Assembly: GCA_963842955.1 (NCBI GenBank)
Contig: CAWJIJ010000010.1
Span: 163,432 to 227,431 of the forward strand
Length of the DNA: 64,000 nt
Source: JARFQW01 sp963842955
GTDB taxonomy: Bacteria > Pseudomonadota > Gammaproteobacteria > Steroidobacterales > XN24
Direction: 5' to 3'
The first letter of the stretch is position 1. Every line of letters starts with the position of its first letter. This document shows, one piece after another, positions 56,565 to 64,000 of the stretch. Below the pieces are notes generated by a model that saw nothing but the letters and a program-made list of their open reading frames with translations, was not told the origin of the DNA and searched no databases. Both the position numbers and the translations under genes were made by a program.

Positions 56565-58028
56565 ATGATGCTTAAAGTGCTCCTTACCTGTGTGCTCGCA
56601 GGTTTATCCCTGCCGGCCATGGCGAAAGAGTCTGCGCCGGACAACACACCGCCGACTTTCACCCCCGAGCAAATCCAGGCGGATTTCGAATACCTGTACG
56701 AGGGCCTGCAATCGGCAAATTACGACCTGTTCGCAATTGCGCCCCGCGGCGACTTCGAGGCTCGTTACAGGGAATCCCTTGACGGCTTCGTCGAACCCAT
56801 GACCCGTTTCGATGCGGAGATGGCGTTCCAGGAGTTCGTTGCCCTGGCGCATCAGGCGCATACGCGAATTGAGTCCGACTACTCCGGTTACCGCGCCTAC
56901 CGCGCGGCGGGGGGTGCGGGGTTTCCGCTCGGGATCGCAGTAGAAGACGGTCAAATGACAGTCACCGGGAATTTCAGCGGCGTGCCCGAGATACAGCCGG
57001 GTGACAGGATCCGCGCCATTGACGGTGTACCGATATCGGAGCTGCTACCGCGCCTGACGGCACCTATCTCCGCCGAGTCGCCCGAGTTTGCATACGTCCT
57101 TTTGGAATCCTACATGCCGCTTGTGGTCTGGCTGGAGCTGGGTTCAGCTGACGCATACGCCGTAACGTTCGAGCACGCGGACGGATCGAGTGGGACATAC
57201 GAGATATCAGCTGAGGCGGATACGGAACAGGGTTCCGACGACGCGGACAAGCCGTTCTCGTTAGCCGGTCGCGATGCGCGGATGTTGACGGAAACCGCTG
57301 CCTATTTGCGCCCGGGTCCTTTTTCCAACACAGATCCGGGGGCGAATACCTGGGACAATACCGAATTCGTGGAATTCGTCGATAAGGCATTCGCGACTTT
57401 CATCGGGAATAAGGCGACGCAGCTCGTTCTCGACCTTCGCGACAATCCGGGCGGCAACAATTCCTTCAGCGACCCCGTTATCGCCTGGTTCGCGGATCGG
57501 CCATTTCGGTTTTCGTCGGATTTCAGGGTAAAGGTAAGCCCGCAGTCCACTGCGGCCAACCAGGCTCGCCTTGACTCAGACCCGGATGATTCCGGGTCCA
57601 CGTCGCACTTGTATGCACGTCTCTACGCGGCCACGGAAAACGGCGAGACGGTGCTATTTCCGATCCCCGAGATCGAGCCGCGCCCGCAGCCACGGTATGA
57701 GGGTGAGGTCTACGTTCTTGTGAACAGGTATTCCTTTTCCAACGCGGTCACAACAGCGGCGTTGATTCAGGACTATAACTTCGGCGTGATCATGGGCGAG
57801 CAGACCGTCGATATGGCGACGACCTACGGCGCGATGGAACGGTTCACGCTGCCGGAGACCGGCATTGTCGTTGCGTACCCGAAGGCCCTCATCGTGCGTC
57901 CGAGCGGGAATGACAAAGCGCATCCGGTTAGCCCGGATGTAGCGCTGCCGTCTCCGAAGATTCGCGGCGCGACGGACGTCATGCTGAAAGCCGCAATTGC
58001 GTACATTGAATCCCAGGCGTCCGATTGA
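56565..58028 (+). CDS. Exported S41-family peptidase
   Basis: 487 aa from ATG 56565 (the next codon is also ATG). Signal peptide MMLKVLLTCVLAGLSLPAMA. A PDZ-like region (VTGNFSGVPEIQPGDRIRAIDG) precedes the tail-specific protease core with LVLDLRDNPGGNNSFS and VLVNRYSFSNAVTTAALIQD, the latter containing the nucleophile Ser. The family degrades periplasmic proteins. GGACG is the only ribosome-site-like sequence upstream. Confidence 0.85.
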   Translation: MMLKVLLTCVLAGLSLPAMAKESAPDNTPPTFTPEQIQADFEYLYEGLQSANYDLFAIAPRGDFEARYRESLDGFVEPMTRFDAEMAFQEFVALAHQAHTRIESDYSGYRAYRAAGGAGFPLGIAVEDGQMTVTGNFSGVPEIQPGDRIRAIDGVPISELLPRLTAPISAESPEFAYVLLESYMPLVVWLELGSADAYAVTFEHADGSSGTYEISAEADTEQGSDDADKPFSLAGRDARMLTETAAYLRPGPFSNTDPGANTWDNTEFVEFVDKAFATFIGNKATQLVLDLRDNPGGNNSFSDPVIAWFADRPFRFSSDFRVKVSPQSTAANQARLDSDPDDSGSTSHLYARLYAATENGETVLFPIPEIEPRPQPRYEGEVYVLVNRYSFSNAVTTAALIQDYNFGVIMGEQTVDMATTYGAMERFTLPETGIVVAYPKALIVRPSGNDKAHPVSPDVALPSPKIRGATDVMLKAAIAYIESQASD

Positions 58029-58181
58029 TCGATGAGCCCTGAATTGAGCCGACACTTTCAGCCGCCAGCCGACATTATTTGTTAGCGACACGACAATCCG
58101 TTCACCGCGGACAGTTTTTCCCTGACCCCATTCCGTTTACTCTGACCCCCAGTCAACGCTGATTCTTATCAGGAACCAAAC

Positions 58182-58670
58182 ATGGGAGACGAACGATCGT
58201 ATCCACACCTTCTCCGCCGTGACACGATCAGGGCGGGCGAAAATACCTTTTCGCATCCCTGGAATCCGCAGTCGGAGATAACGGGAACGCATTTGAGTAG
58301 CCTGACAGGGCTTGAGCGCACCGGGGTGAGCCTGGTGCGAATCCCTGCCGGAAAAGAGTCGTTCGCCTATCACCTCCACCATCGCGAGGAGGAGTGGATC
58401 TATATTCTTGCGGGCCGCGGCATTGCACTGATCGACGGCAACGAATACGAGTTGGGACCGGGGGACTTCGTTGCTTTCCCGACGCCGTCGGTGCCGCACA
58501 ATCTGCACAATCCGGGTGAAGATGAGTTGGTTTACCTGATGGGCGGGGAGAATCGGGATTTTGAGGTGGCGGATTTCCCGGCGCTGGACAAACGAATGAT
58601 CAGACGGGGATCCGAAGTCGAAATCTACAAACTCTCGGACGCTCGGCCATTCGATATGCCGGACTCGTAG
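58182..58670 (+). CDS. Cupin 2 domain protein
   Basis: 162 aa. The cupin core reads AYHLHHREEEWIYILAGRG and ELGPGDFVAFPTPSVPHNL, with all the metal-binding His/Glu positions. AGGAA precedes the ATG. Function unknown. The 150 bp upstream carry two TGACCCC motifs (58123-58129 and 58143-58149), a pattern often seen in short dispersed repeats. Confidence 0.82.
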   Translation: MGDERSYPHLLRRDTIRAGENTFSHPWNPQSEITGTHLSSLTGLERTGVSLVRIPAGKESFAYHLHHREEEWIYILAGRGIALIDGNEYELGPGDFVAFPTPSVPHNLHNPGEDELVYLMGGENRDFEVADFPALDKRMIRRGSEVEIYKLSDARPFDMPDS

Positions 58671-58879
58671 CGTCTGGGTGTTATTCCGTCGGAGTGGTTG
58701 CCAGGCTTGTATCGGTTGTCGCTGATTCCCGGAGGCCTGTCTTTTGGCCAGGATCCGCATGCACTCGACTATCGGCTACCGTTCACCCAGCGAGTACGAG
58801 AGGATGGCCGTGTTGTCTTAACCCAGTGTCCGCTAAATCGAGACCACTACAACCGGCACCGCTGCCTGGTGCTTGGTGC

Positions 58880-59647
58880 TCAGCCCGCGTACCGGCGCTC
58901 GAGAAAAACCTCGTCAGCATTGCCTTCAACAAAGTCGATGATCTCGCCGATCACGGCCTCGGGCCGCGCCAGTACCCCCTGCGCTGCAAAGTCTTTGAAC
59001 GGCTGGACCCAGGGGGCTTCCTCCGCCGATGGCGCGCGCGCGGCCACCTGCATGGGCGTATCCACAACCCCGGGCTCGTAGCTGAACACGGCGGCGTCCG
59101 CCCGCCGACCGCCAGGACGCAGATCGGACGCCAGCTCCTCCGCCAGCGCCATGGCGGCCATTCGCAGTGCCGCTTTGCTGGCGCAATAGTCGGCCAGCCC
59201 TGGGAAGGCGCGTACGGCGGCCCCGGAGGAAACGTTGGCGATACGCAAGGGCACCGCGGGCGACGTCATTCGGGTGACGAGGCCCATCAGGAACATCGGC
59301 GCCACCGTATTGACGCTCAGCAGCTCCCTCAGCGGCCCGGGCTCGGTGAGTTCGAGGCCCCTGCTCTGGCCGGACAGGGCGGCATTATTGACAAGCGATA
59401 CCCGCGCCCACCGGGGTTCGGCAAGAACCGGCCCCAGGTCCCGGCCGGCAATTTGTTCAAGGGCTTTCAGATCGGCGAGATTCAGAGCGATGTGCCGGTA
59501 ACGCGGATGAGCGAAGTCCGCGGAGCGCCGCGCCAGGCCGATCACCGTCCAGCCGCGCTCGAGCAGCGCGGGTGCCAGGGCGGCACCGATGCCGGAAGTG
59601 GTCCCGGTGACGAGGGCGAGCTTTGGATCGGTGTCGCCAGGACTCAC
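58880..59647 (-). CDS. SDR family oxidoreductase
   Basis: 255 aa classical short-chain dehydrogenase. Cofactor motif TGTTSGIG, NNAA-type motif (VSLVNNAALSG), SSG, and active-site YCASK. It starts with GTG after AAAGGAGG. Substrate unknown. Bases 58671-58879 hold nothing recognised. Confidence 0.88.
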   Translation of the reverse strand: MSPGDTDPKLALVTGTTSGIGAALAPALLERGWTVIGLARRSADFAHPRYRHIALNLADLKALEQIAGRDLGPVLAEPRWARVSLVNNAALSGQSRGLELTEPGPLRELLSVNTVAPMFLMGLVTRMTSPAVPLRIANVSSGAAVRAFPGLADYCASKAALRMAAMALAEELASDLRPGGRRADAAVFSYEPGVVDTPMQVAARAPSAEEAPWVQPFKDFAAQGVLARPEAVIGEIIDFVEGNADEVFLERRYAG

Positions 59648-59749
59648 GCGACCTCCTTTTATCCCCGAGCCTCATATCGTCGGACGGCATTCGGGGGTTC
59701 TCGAAAATGGATCGGGCTGCCAGAACAGCAACTCAATACGTACAAGATC

Positions 59750-59958
59750 ATCGGTTTGACGGTCAACCCGGCACCGTCGTTCATGATACCCGGTTCGAAG
59801 GGAACACTGGCAGGACCGATGGAAGCCGCAAGTTCGAAGGCCGAATCGAGCGAAGCGGACCCCATGCCGTGCTGATTTTTCGGGATGCCGATGCAGACGG
59901 AAGGGCTGGGACTGCCAATTACGACCTGACCATTACCTTGACCAGCCCTGCGGACTAG
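59750..59958 (+). pseudogene. Possible gene remnant
   Basis: A frame without a plausible start ends at 59958 with SRKFEGRIERSGPHAVLIFRD split over SGxYxVxV-like spacing and TANYDLTITLTS, similar in plan to the C-terminal end of small periplasmic beta-sandwich proteins. It lies beside the integrated element, where truncated genes are common. The rest of the 59648-60208 gap is regulatory or att sequence. Confidence 0.25.
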
Positions 59959-60020
59959 CGGCATTCGCCGGCCGGGGTGATCGGGAGACAACGCGTTGGC
60001 GGTGCGACCAGACACTGGTG

Positions 60021-60045
60021 AAAAATGGCGGAGAGGGCGTCCGCC
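60021..60045 (-). terminator. Hairpin with T-run, or possible att-site remnant
   Basis: GGCGGA at 60027-60032 pairs with TCCGCC at 60040-60045, and AAAAA at 60021-60025 gives a T-run on the minus strand, the form of an intrinsic terminator. No minus-strand gene lies just upstream of it. On the minus strand the right arm reads CTCTCCGCCA, as at the 3' end of some tRNA-Ser genes, so it may mark the junction of the neighbouring integrated element. Confidence 0.35.
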
Positions 60046-60208
60046 GAACTATTGTTCGACAACGTCCATAGAAAATATGTAACGTACTGTTCTTAATAGC
60101 TTTTTCTCTCTTTCTTGTCCATCCTTGTTCGCTCGCGTTCGCCAGAATCCAAGACTACAATGTGGGTTGGAGTGTGGGTTCCTTTTTTAGGCCACGGGTA
60201 GACAGGCG

Positions 60209-61408
60209 ATGCCGCGAACCCTACGAAAGCTAACTGACAGACAAGTCAAGAACGCTAAAGGTCGACAACGGATCGGCGACGGTGGCGGACTATGGCTCCA
60301 AGTGGGACCAACTGGAACTAAAAGTTGGCTCTTCCGGTTCACCCGAAATGGCAAAGCCCACGCAATGGGGCTCGGTCCCTATCCTGATATATCTCTCGCA
60401 CGGGCGCGCGAGAAAGCCGCTGAGACAAGGGCGTTGCTTGCGGAGGGGCTCGACCCTTTAGTCCATCGGAGGGAATTGGCGCGGGAGCAGCAAAAAGCAA
60501 TCGGGCGTACTTTCGAAAAGGTACTTGATGAGTTCTTGGCCGCGAAACGGCATGAATGGCGCAACGCGAAGCATGCTACCCAGTGGCGGAACACCTTGGT
60601 GCAACACGCTGCCCCATTGATGTCGCGACCAGTGGCGGAGATTACGACCAGCGATGTGCGTGATGTGCTCCTGCCCATCTGGACGGTCAAGACTGAGACT
60701 GCCACGCGAGTGAGACAACGGATTGAGTCAATTCTTGATTTCGCTTCGGCCCTCGGATTCCGAGACGGACCTAATCCAGCCCGCATCAAAGGAAACCTCG
60801 AAAGCGCTCTACCCGCCGCGAGCAAGATTCGGAAGGTCCGCCATCATCCCGCACTCCACTGGAAAGACCTTCCAGAATTCATGGGAGAGCTTGTCAGCCA
60901 GGAGGGCATTGCACCGCTGGCGCTTCAGTTCACGATTCTGACTGCGGCTCGAACCAGCGAGGTTGTGAATGCACGGTGGGAGGAGATCGATGCCGACAAT
61001 GCGGTGTGGGCGATTCCTGGTGAACGAATGAAGGCGGGTCGACCTCATAGAATTCCTCTGTCACCACAGGTTGCCAAAATTGTCGAGGAGCTTGAGCTTG
61101 CGGGACTTTCGCCGACTTGGCTCTTTCCTGGCATGAATCCAAAGCGCCCTCTATCAACAGCAGGAATGTCTGCCGTGCTGAAGAGGATGGGTCGAACGGA
61201 CATAACGGTGCATGGGTTCCGCTCCACATTTCGCGACTGGTGCGCGGAGGCTACGAACTTCCCGCGAGACCTTGCCGAGAAGGCGCTCGCGCATGTGCTC
61301 AAAGACAGAACCGAGGCGGCATATCAGCGAGGCGACTCACTAGAGAAGCGAAGGCAACTTATGGGCACCTGGGCAAGATACGCATGCGGGGGCAGGTCGG
61401 AAACATAA
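60209..61408 (+). CDS. P4-type tyrosine recombinase integrase
   Basis: 399 aa. DUF4102-type N-terminal domain (LTDRQVKNAKGRQRIGDGGGL), a core-binding domain, and the catalytic domain with LTAARTSEVVNARWEEID (Arg), HGFRSTFRDWCAE (His-x-x-Arg), and ALAHVLKDRTEAAYQR (His and Tyr nucleophile). It marks the left end of an integrative element, and codon use and GC drop from here on. Confidence 0.95.
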   Translation: MPRTLRKLTDRQVKNAKGRQRIGDGGGLWLQVGPTGTKSWLFRFTRNGKAHAMGLGPYPDISLARAREKAAETRALLAEGLDPLVHRRELAREQQKAIGRTFEKVLDEFLAAKRHEWRNAKHATQWRNTLVQHAAPLMSRPVAEITTSDVRDVLLPIWTVKTETATRVRQRIESILDFASALGFRDGPNPARIKGNLESALPAASKIRKVRHHPALHWKDLPEFMGELVSQEGIAPLALQFTILTAARTSEVVNARWEEIDADNAVWAIPGERMKAGRPHRIPLSPQVAKIVEELELAGLSPTWLFPGMNPKRPLSTAGMSAVLKRMGRTDITVHGFRSTFRDWCAEATNFPRDLAEKALAHVLKDRTEAAYQRGDSLEKRRQLMGTWARYACGGRSET

Positions 61409-61475
61409 TGCGTGTGCTAAAGCATTACTCATCCAGCAGAACTAAATAGCCGTCTTCGGAAGAATAGAGGGACCT

Positions 61476-62147
61476 GTGAAAATTAAAAAAGCCGACTTGA
61501 GTTCATACGACGGAACTGTCGAGTTCGTTAAGGCCCTCATTAGGACCGCATCAAATGAGCTTCTGAATCATTTGTCTTACGAGGAAATCGAGGAGGCAGT
61601 TCGAACCATAAATTTTGTTCACGCACATCGAGACAAGATACGAATAAGAAAACTGCACAATCCCGACGTGCCGGATGCCAATGCCGCTCTTGTGCTTCTT
61701 CGTCATTCCTCGTGGGCTCTGCGGGATCTCAGGTCCGGATGTGAGTGGGAGCCGATGGCCCGAGGAATGGCGTGCCTTGATGCTGTTATAGGCCTACAGG
61801 CACCAGAATTCGCTAACAAGGTTCATACGGAACTTCAGAGAGATAGAGCCCGTAGACCGAGAAGACTCGGCTTAAGGACCCGTGCCATCCTTCATGCCCT
61901 TGCGGGCGGGCATGCAAATGCAGAGGCAATTCGAGACTACTACTCAGCCGACCGAAGCGGAATCGAGTTCGTCGATCAGGATGGCATGGTCTTCGTGAAG
62001 CCTGATTCAGGAAAAAGATTTCTCATTGATGACCTCGATCGAAAACGGCTCATTGAGGCCTGTGAATTCACTCCTTCAGCGGTTAGTAGGGCAAAAAACA
62101 CTGCCAAAAACCGACGGCGCTTAAGCTTAAGTGGGAGTTGCCCCTAA
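61476..62147 (+). CDS. Hypothetical protein of the integrated element
   Basis: 223 aa starting with GTG, GAGGGA upstream. Mostly helical with EIEEAVRTINFVHAHRDKIRIRK, and a C-terminal basic tail. No recognised domain. Follows the integrase by 67 bp. Confidence 0.7.
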   Translation: MKIKKADLSSYDGTVEFVKALIRTASNELLNHLSYEEIEEAVRTINFVHAHRDKIRIRKLHNPDVPDANAALVLLRHSSWALRDLRSGCEWEPMARGMACLDAVIGLQAPEFANKVHTELQRDRARRPRRLGLRTRAILHALAGGHANAEAIRDYYSADRSGIEFVDQDGMVFVKPDSGKRFLIDDLDRKRLIEACEFTPSAVSRAKNTAKNRRRLSLSGSCP

Positions 62148-62209
62148 CCGGTTAACCGGAACCGTCCACCGAGAATCGCTGGTGTTTAAGGACACTACGG
62201 AGCATCTCG

Positions 62210-62395
62210 ATGGAAACCCGACCCTTGGCTCTCTCAGTCACGGACGCGGCTCGACTCATTGGTCTTGGCCGATCGAAGATCTACGAGCACATCAAATCCG
62301 GAGACCTGCCTAGCTTTCGAATAGGCCGTCGTCGTCTCATCTCTCTAAAGGACCTGGAAAATTTCTTGGAAAACTATCGGAGGGCGGAGCGATGA
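62210..62395 (+). CDS. AlpA/MerR-like helix-turn-helix excisionase or regulator
   Basis: 61 aa: LSVTDAARLIGLGRSKIYEHIKSGDLPSFRIGRRRLIS, split across the typical helix-turn-helix and wing of HTH_17 proteins. AlpA-like proteins control integrase activity in P4-like elements. Overlaps the next start by 4 bp. Confidence 0.88.
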   Translation: METRPLALSVTDAARLIGLGRSKIYEHIKSGDLPSFRIGRRRLISLKDLENFLENYRRAER

Positions 62396-62697
62396 CCCCC
62401 GATCGTTGCCCCTACTTCGCCAGTTGCTCCGCGAACATCTGCCCGCTCGACTCCGATTGGCCAGCGAGAGCCCACCTAAAGGGCGAATCCGTTTGCGTAT
62501 GGCTTAGGGAGTCCGTCAAAACGGGCGGAGAAGCCCTTCTGAGGGGTCGCATAGGTGAAGAACTCACAAAAGAGGTCCTCTGCCACAGGCCTGAGATGGA
62601 ATCGACCCATGCGCCCATTAAATGGGCCCTAAAAAGGGCGGCCAAGACCCCTTCCCGAATCGCAGCGCCGATCCAGGGACAGGAGGACGCGGCATGA
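62392..62697 (+). CDS. Small Cys-rich hypothetical protein
   Basis: 101 aa. An N-terminal cluster CPYFASCSANICPLDSDW may bind metal. ATG overlaps the AlpA-like stop. The same type of small protein occurs in other integrative elements; no function known. Confidence 0.65.
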   Translation: MTPDRCPYFASCSANICPLDSDWPARAHLKGESVCVWLRESVKTGGEALLRGRIGEELTKEVLCHRPEMESTHAPIKWALKRAAKTPSRIAAPIQGQEDAA

Positions 62698-62873
62698 ACG
62701 GAGAACAGCCATGGCCAGGCGCTAGGCTGATCTCCAACCATTGGCATCTCATCATGCTTGAGGCTCTGCAAAGCATTGGCATTGACGGCCGAAAACTGGA
62801 TCGTCGTTCTTTGTTCCGCCTCTACCTCAAAGTCTGGCTTGGTGTCGAATCGAAAGCGGGAGGTTCATGGTGA
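62694..62873 (+). CDS. Small hypothetical protein
   Basis: 59 aa from ATG 62694, which overlaps the previous stop by 4 bp (ATGA); a longer frame upstream is less likely. Contains LISNHWHLIMLEALQSIG and a basic C-terminus. No recognised domain. Confidence 0.55.
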   Translation: MNGEQPWPGARLISNHWHLIMLEALQSIGIDGRKLDRRSLFRLYLKVWLGVESKAGGSW

Positions 62874-63382
62874 GACGGAAAAAGAAGGGCCGCTTCGCAA
62901 TGCTGCCTCGGAACGTGCTCCGGTGCGAAACGGTAGCCAACCTCGACCACCTCCCCTATCGACTCCTTACTGTCGCGGCTGCAGAGTACAACGGGCATAA
63001 CAACGGAGATATTTCATTGGCGGAGTCGATTGTGGAGCCCTACGGCATAAAGCGAGGGCGCCTCAGCGCGGCTATTCAGACATTGCTGGCGCGAGGCCTA
63101 CTCATCAAAACCCGGCAAGGGGGACTTGGGCGCTGCAGTCTCTACGCTTTGCCGTGGTTTAAACTCACAGACGAGCCGAAACTGTTAGAAAAATTCGATC
63201 GGCCCCTTCCCAGGCTTCCGGACATGAGCTTCCGGAGTTGGGCGAAAAAATCAGAACGCCTGCATCCTCAGAATGCTAACCCAGCATCCTCTCAATGCTT
63301 TTCCCACAACAACTGCAACGATCACACTCCCCAAAGGCATACTCACGGTGCCGTTGCTCGCGCTTCCCCAGCATCGTCATGA
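62867..63382 (+). CDS. Probable winged-helix protein of the integrated element
   Basis: 171 aa with NLDHLPYRLLTVAAAEYNGHNNGDISLA and GIKRGRLSAAIQTLLARGLLIKTRQGG, the plan of replication-initiator-like or winged-helix DNA-binding proteins found in such elements. The C-terminal 50 residues are low complexity. Overlaps the previous gene by 7 bp. Confidence 0.6.
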   Translation: MVRRKKKGRFAMLPRNVLRCETVANLDHLPYRLLTVAAAEYNGHNNGDISLAESIVEPYGIKRGRLSAAIQTLLARGLLIKTRQGGLGRCSLYALPWFKLTDEPKLLEKFDRPLPRLPDMSFRSWAKKSERLHPQNANPASSQCFSHNNCNDHTPQRHTHGAVARASPASS

Positions 63383-63478
63383 TGCACCTCTAAGAATCTG
63401 CCATAGGGCAGGGAAAGACTTGGATAAGCAGCAAGCGCACAGGATGAATCAGGGCGCATTTGGAAACACTTTTAGGCT

Positions 63479-63886
63479 TTACTGAACTTCAGACCTTGTT
63501 ATGTCTCCAACGAATGCGCCTACGGACGCAGGGAGCAGCGACCCGGCACCCCTGGTCCGAGCAAACAGTGCTTTCCGATTCGCGAAATCAAAGGTCCAGA
63601 CCTCAGCCACCTCCGTTTCGTCCAAGGTGTTAAACCACATCCAAGTGTTGGATCCGAAGCGCTGAAATGCTCCAGGGTTGTTGTCGAAGTGCCCCTGGTC
63701 ACCCTCGTAACAGAACATGATCGGCCTACTAAACCCATCATCATCCATCACATAGCCATCCAAGCTGTAAGCCGCCTTGCCCTTTAGATTCTCGATTGTC
63801 AGACACGTAAGTGCATTCACGTTTAGCGGCAGCCCAACTGCAATCAAGCAAACCAGTCTTTTCGATCCCCTGCGGAATTTCCACAT
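63479..63886 (-). CDS. Exported hypothetical protein
   Basis: 135 aa from ATG 63886, GGAG 8 nt upstream. Signal peptide ends near VNALT. Cys in TCLTIENLKG and FCYEGDQG may form a disulfide. Convergent with the preceding gene. Function unknown. Confidence 0.65.
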   Translation of the reverse strand: MWKFRRGSKRLVCLIAVGLPLNVNALTCLTIENLKGKAAYSLDGYVMDDDGFSRPIMFCYEGDQGHFDNNPGAFQRFGSNTWMWFNTLDETEVAEVWTFDFANRKALFARTRGAGSLLPASVGAFVGDITRSEVQ

Positions 63887-64000
63887 TGAACAATCTCCAT
63901 GTATTCCGAGACATAGTCTATAAAACAGAGACCTACGACCGGACACTTTCTTCAAACGCCTGTCAGCTGCTTAGCCTGCTTTCCCCTCAATGCCGACGCG

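Noticed and set aside
58694..59875. 393-codon plus-strand frame across the SDR gene
   Set aside because: The minus-strand SDR has complete cofactor and active-site motifs; the plus-strand reading looks random.
60021..60120. Possible tRNA-Ser gene on the minus strand beside the integrase
   Set aside because: Only the last 10-12 bases resemble a tRNA end; no GGTTCRA T-arm or cloverleaf could be traced.

Overview
The window is a high-GC chromosomal segment from what looks like a chemolithoautotrophic gammaproteobacterium. The lineage is inferred from gene content only: form IA RuBisCO, alpha-carboxysome genes, a YqjD/YqjE-type membrane trio and a P4-type integrase. No rRNA or tRNA is visible to anchor it.

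Layout. 0-9 kb: a symporter fused to a solute-binding domain, a PQQ-type sugar dehydrogenase, small exported or coiled-coil proteins, a META-domain lipoprotein, a GFA-family protein and a CorC-like transporter. 9.1-17.9 kb: a CbbR-type LysR regulator divergent from a Calvin-cycle operon, rpe-fbp-prk-tkt-gph-cbbY-fba. 18.1-27.1 kb, minus strand: the alpha-carboxysome operon cbbL-cbbS-csoS2-csoSCA-csoS4A-csoS4B-csoS1-csoS1-acRAF-mcdA-mcdB, followed by a second CbbR. 27.4-29.0 kb: a divergent SulP transporter that is probably a bicarbonate importer. Together these form one carbon-fixation supercluster: inorganic carbon import, CO2 concentration inside a positioned shell, and regeneration of ribulose bisphosphate under two LysR regulators.

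29-47 kb: a DUF885 lipoprotein, two TolB-like/TPR proteins (one with an N-terminal TIR domain), an iron-containing alcohol dehydrogenase divergent from a large acyl-ACP-reductase-like protein with a histone-H1-like tail, an FG-GAP protein, a methyltransferase, and a YqjD/YqjE/YqjK-like operon with an AI-2E family exporter. 47-60 kb: an ECF sigma factor with a probable anti-sigma partner, a spermidine-synthase-like membrane protein, an OprB-like porin, peptidases, cupins, a transglutaminase and an SDR. 60.2 kb to the end: the left part of an integrative element (integrase, AlpA-like regulator, small unknown genes), lower in GC than the rest.

Several genes carry frameshifts or lack a normal start (the paralog remnant at 4.4 kb, mcdA, csoS2, both ends of the TIR gene, the porin, the META lipoprotein). 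Some lie next to short homopolymers and may be sequencing errors; others look like real decay. The most unusual content is the acyl-reductase/alcohol-dehydrogenase pair at 33.6-37.4 kb, the TIR-TolB-TPR protein, and a duplicated, differently decayed module present at both 4.4-6.7 kb and 54.6-55.6 kb.
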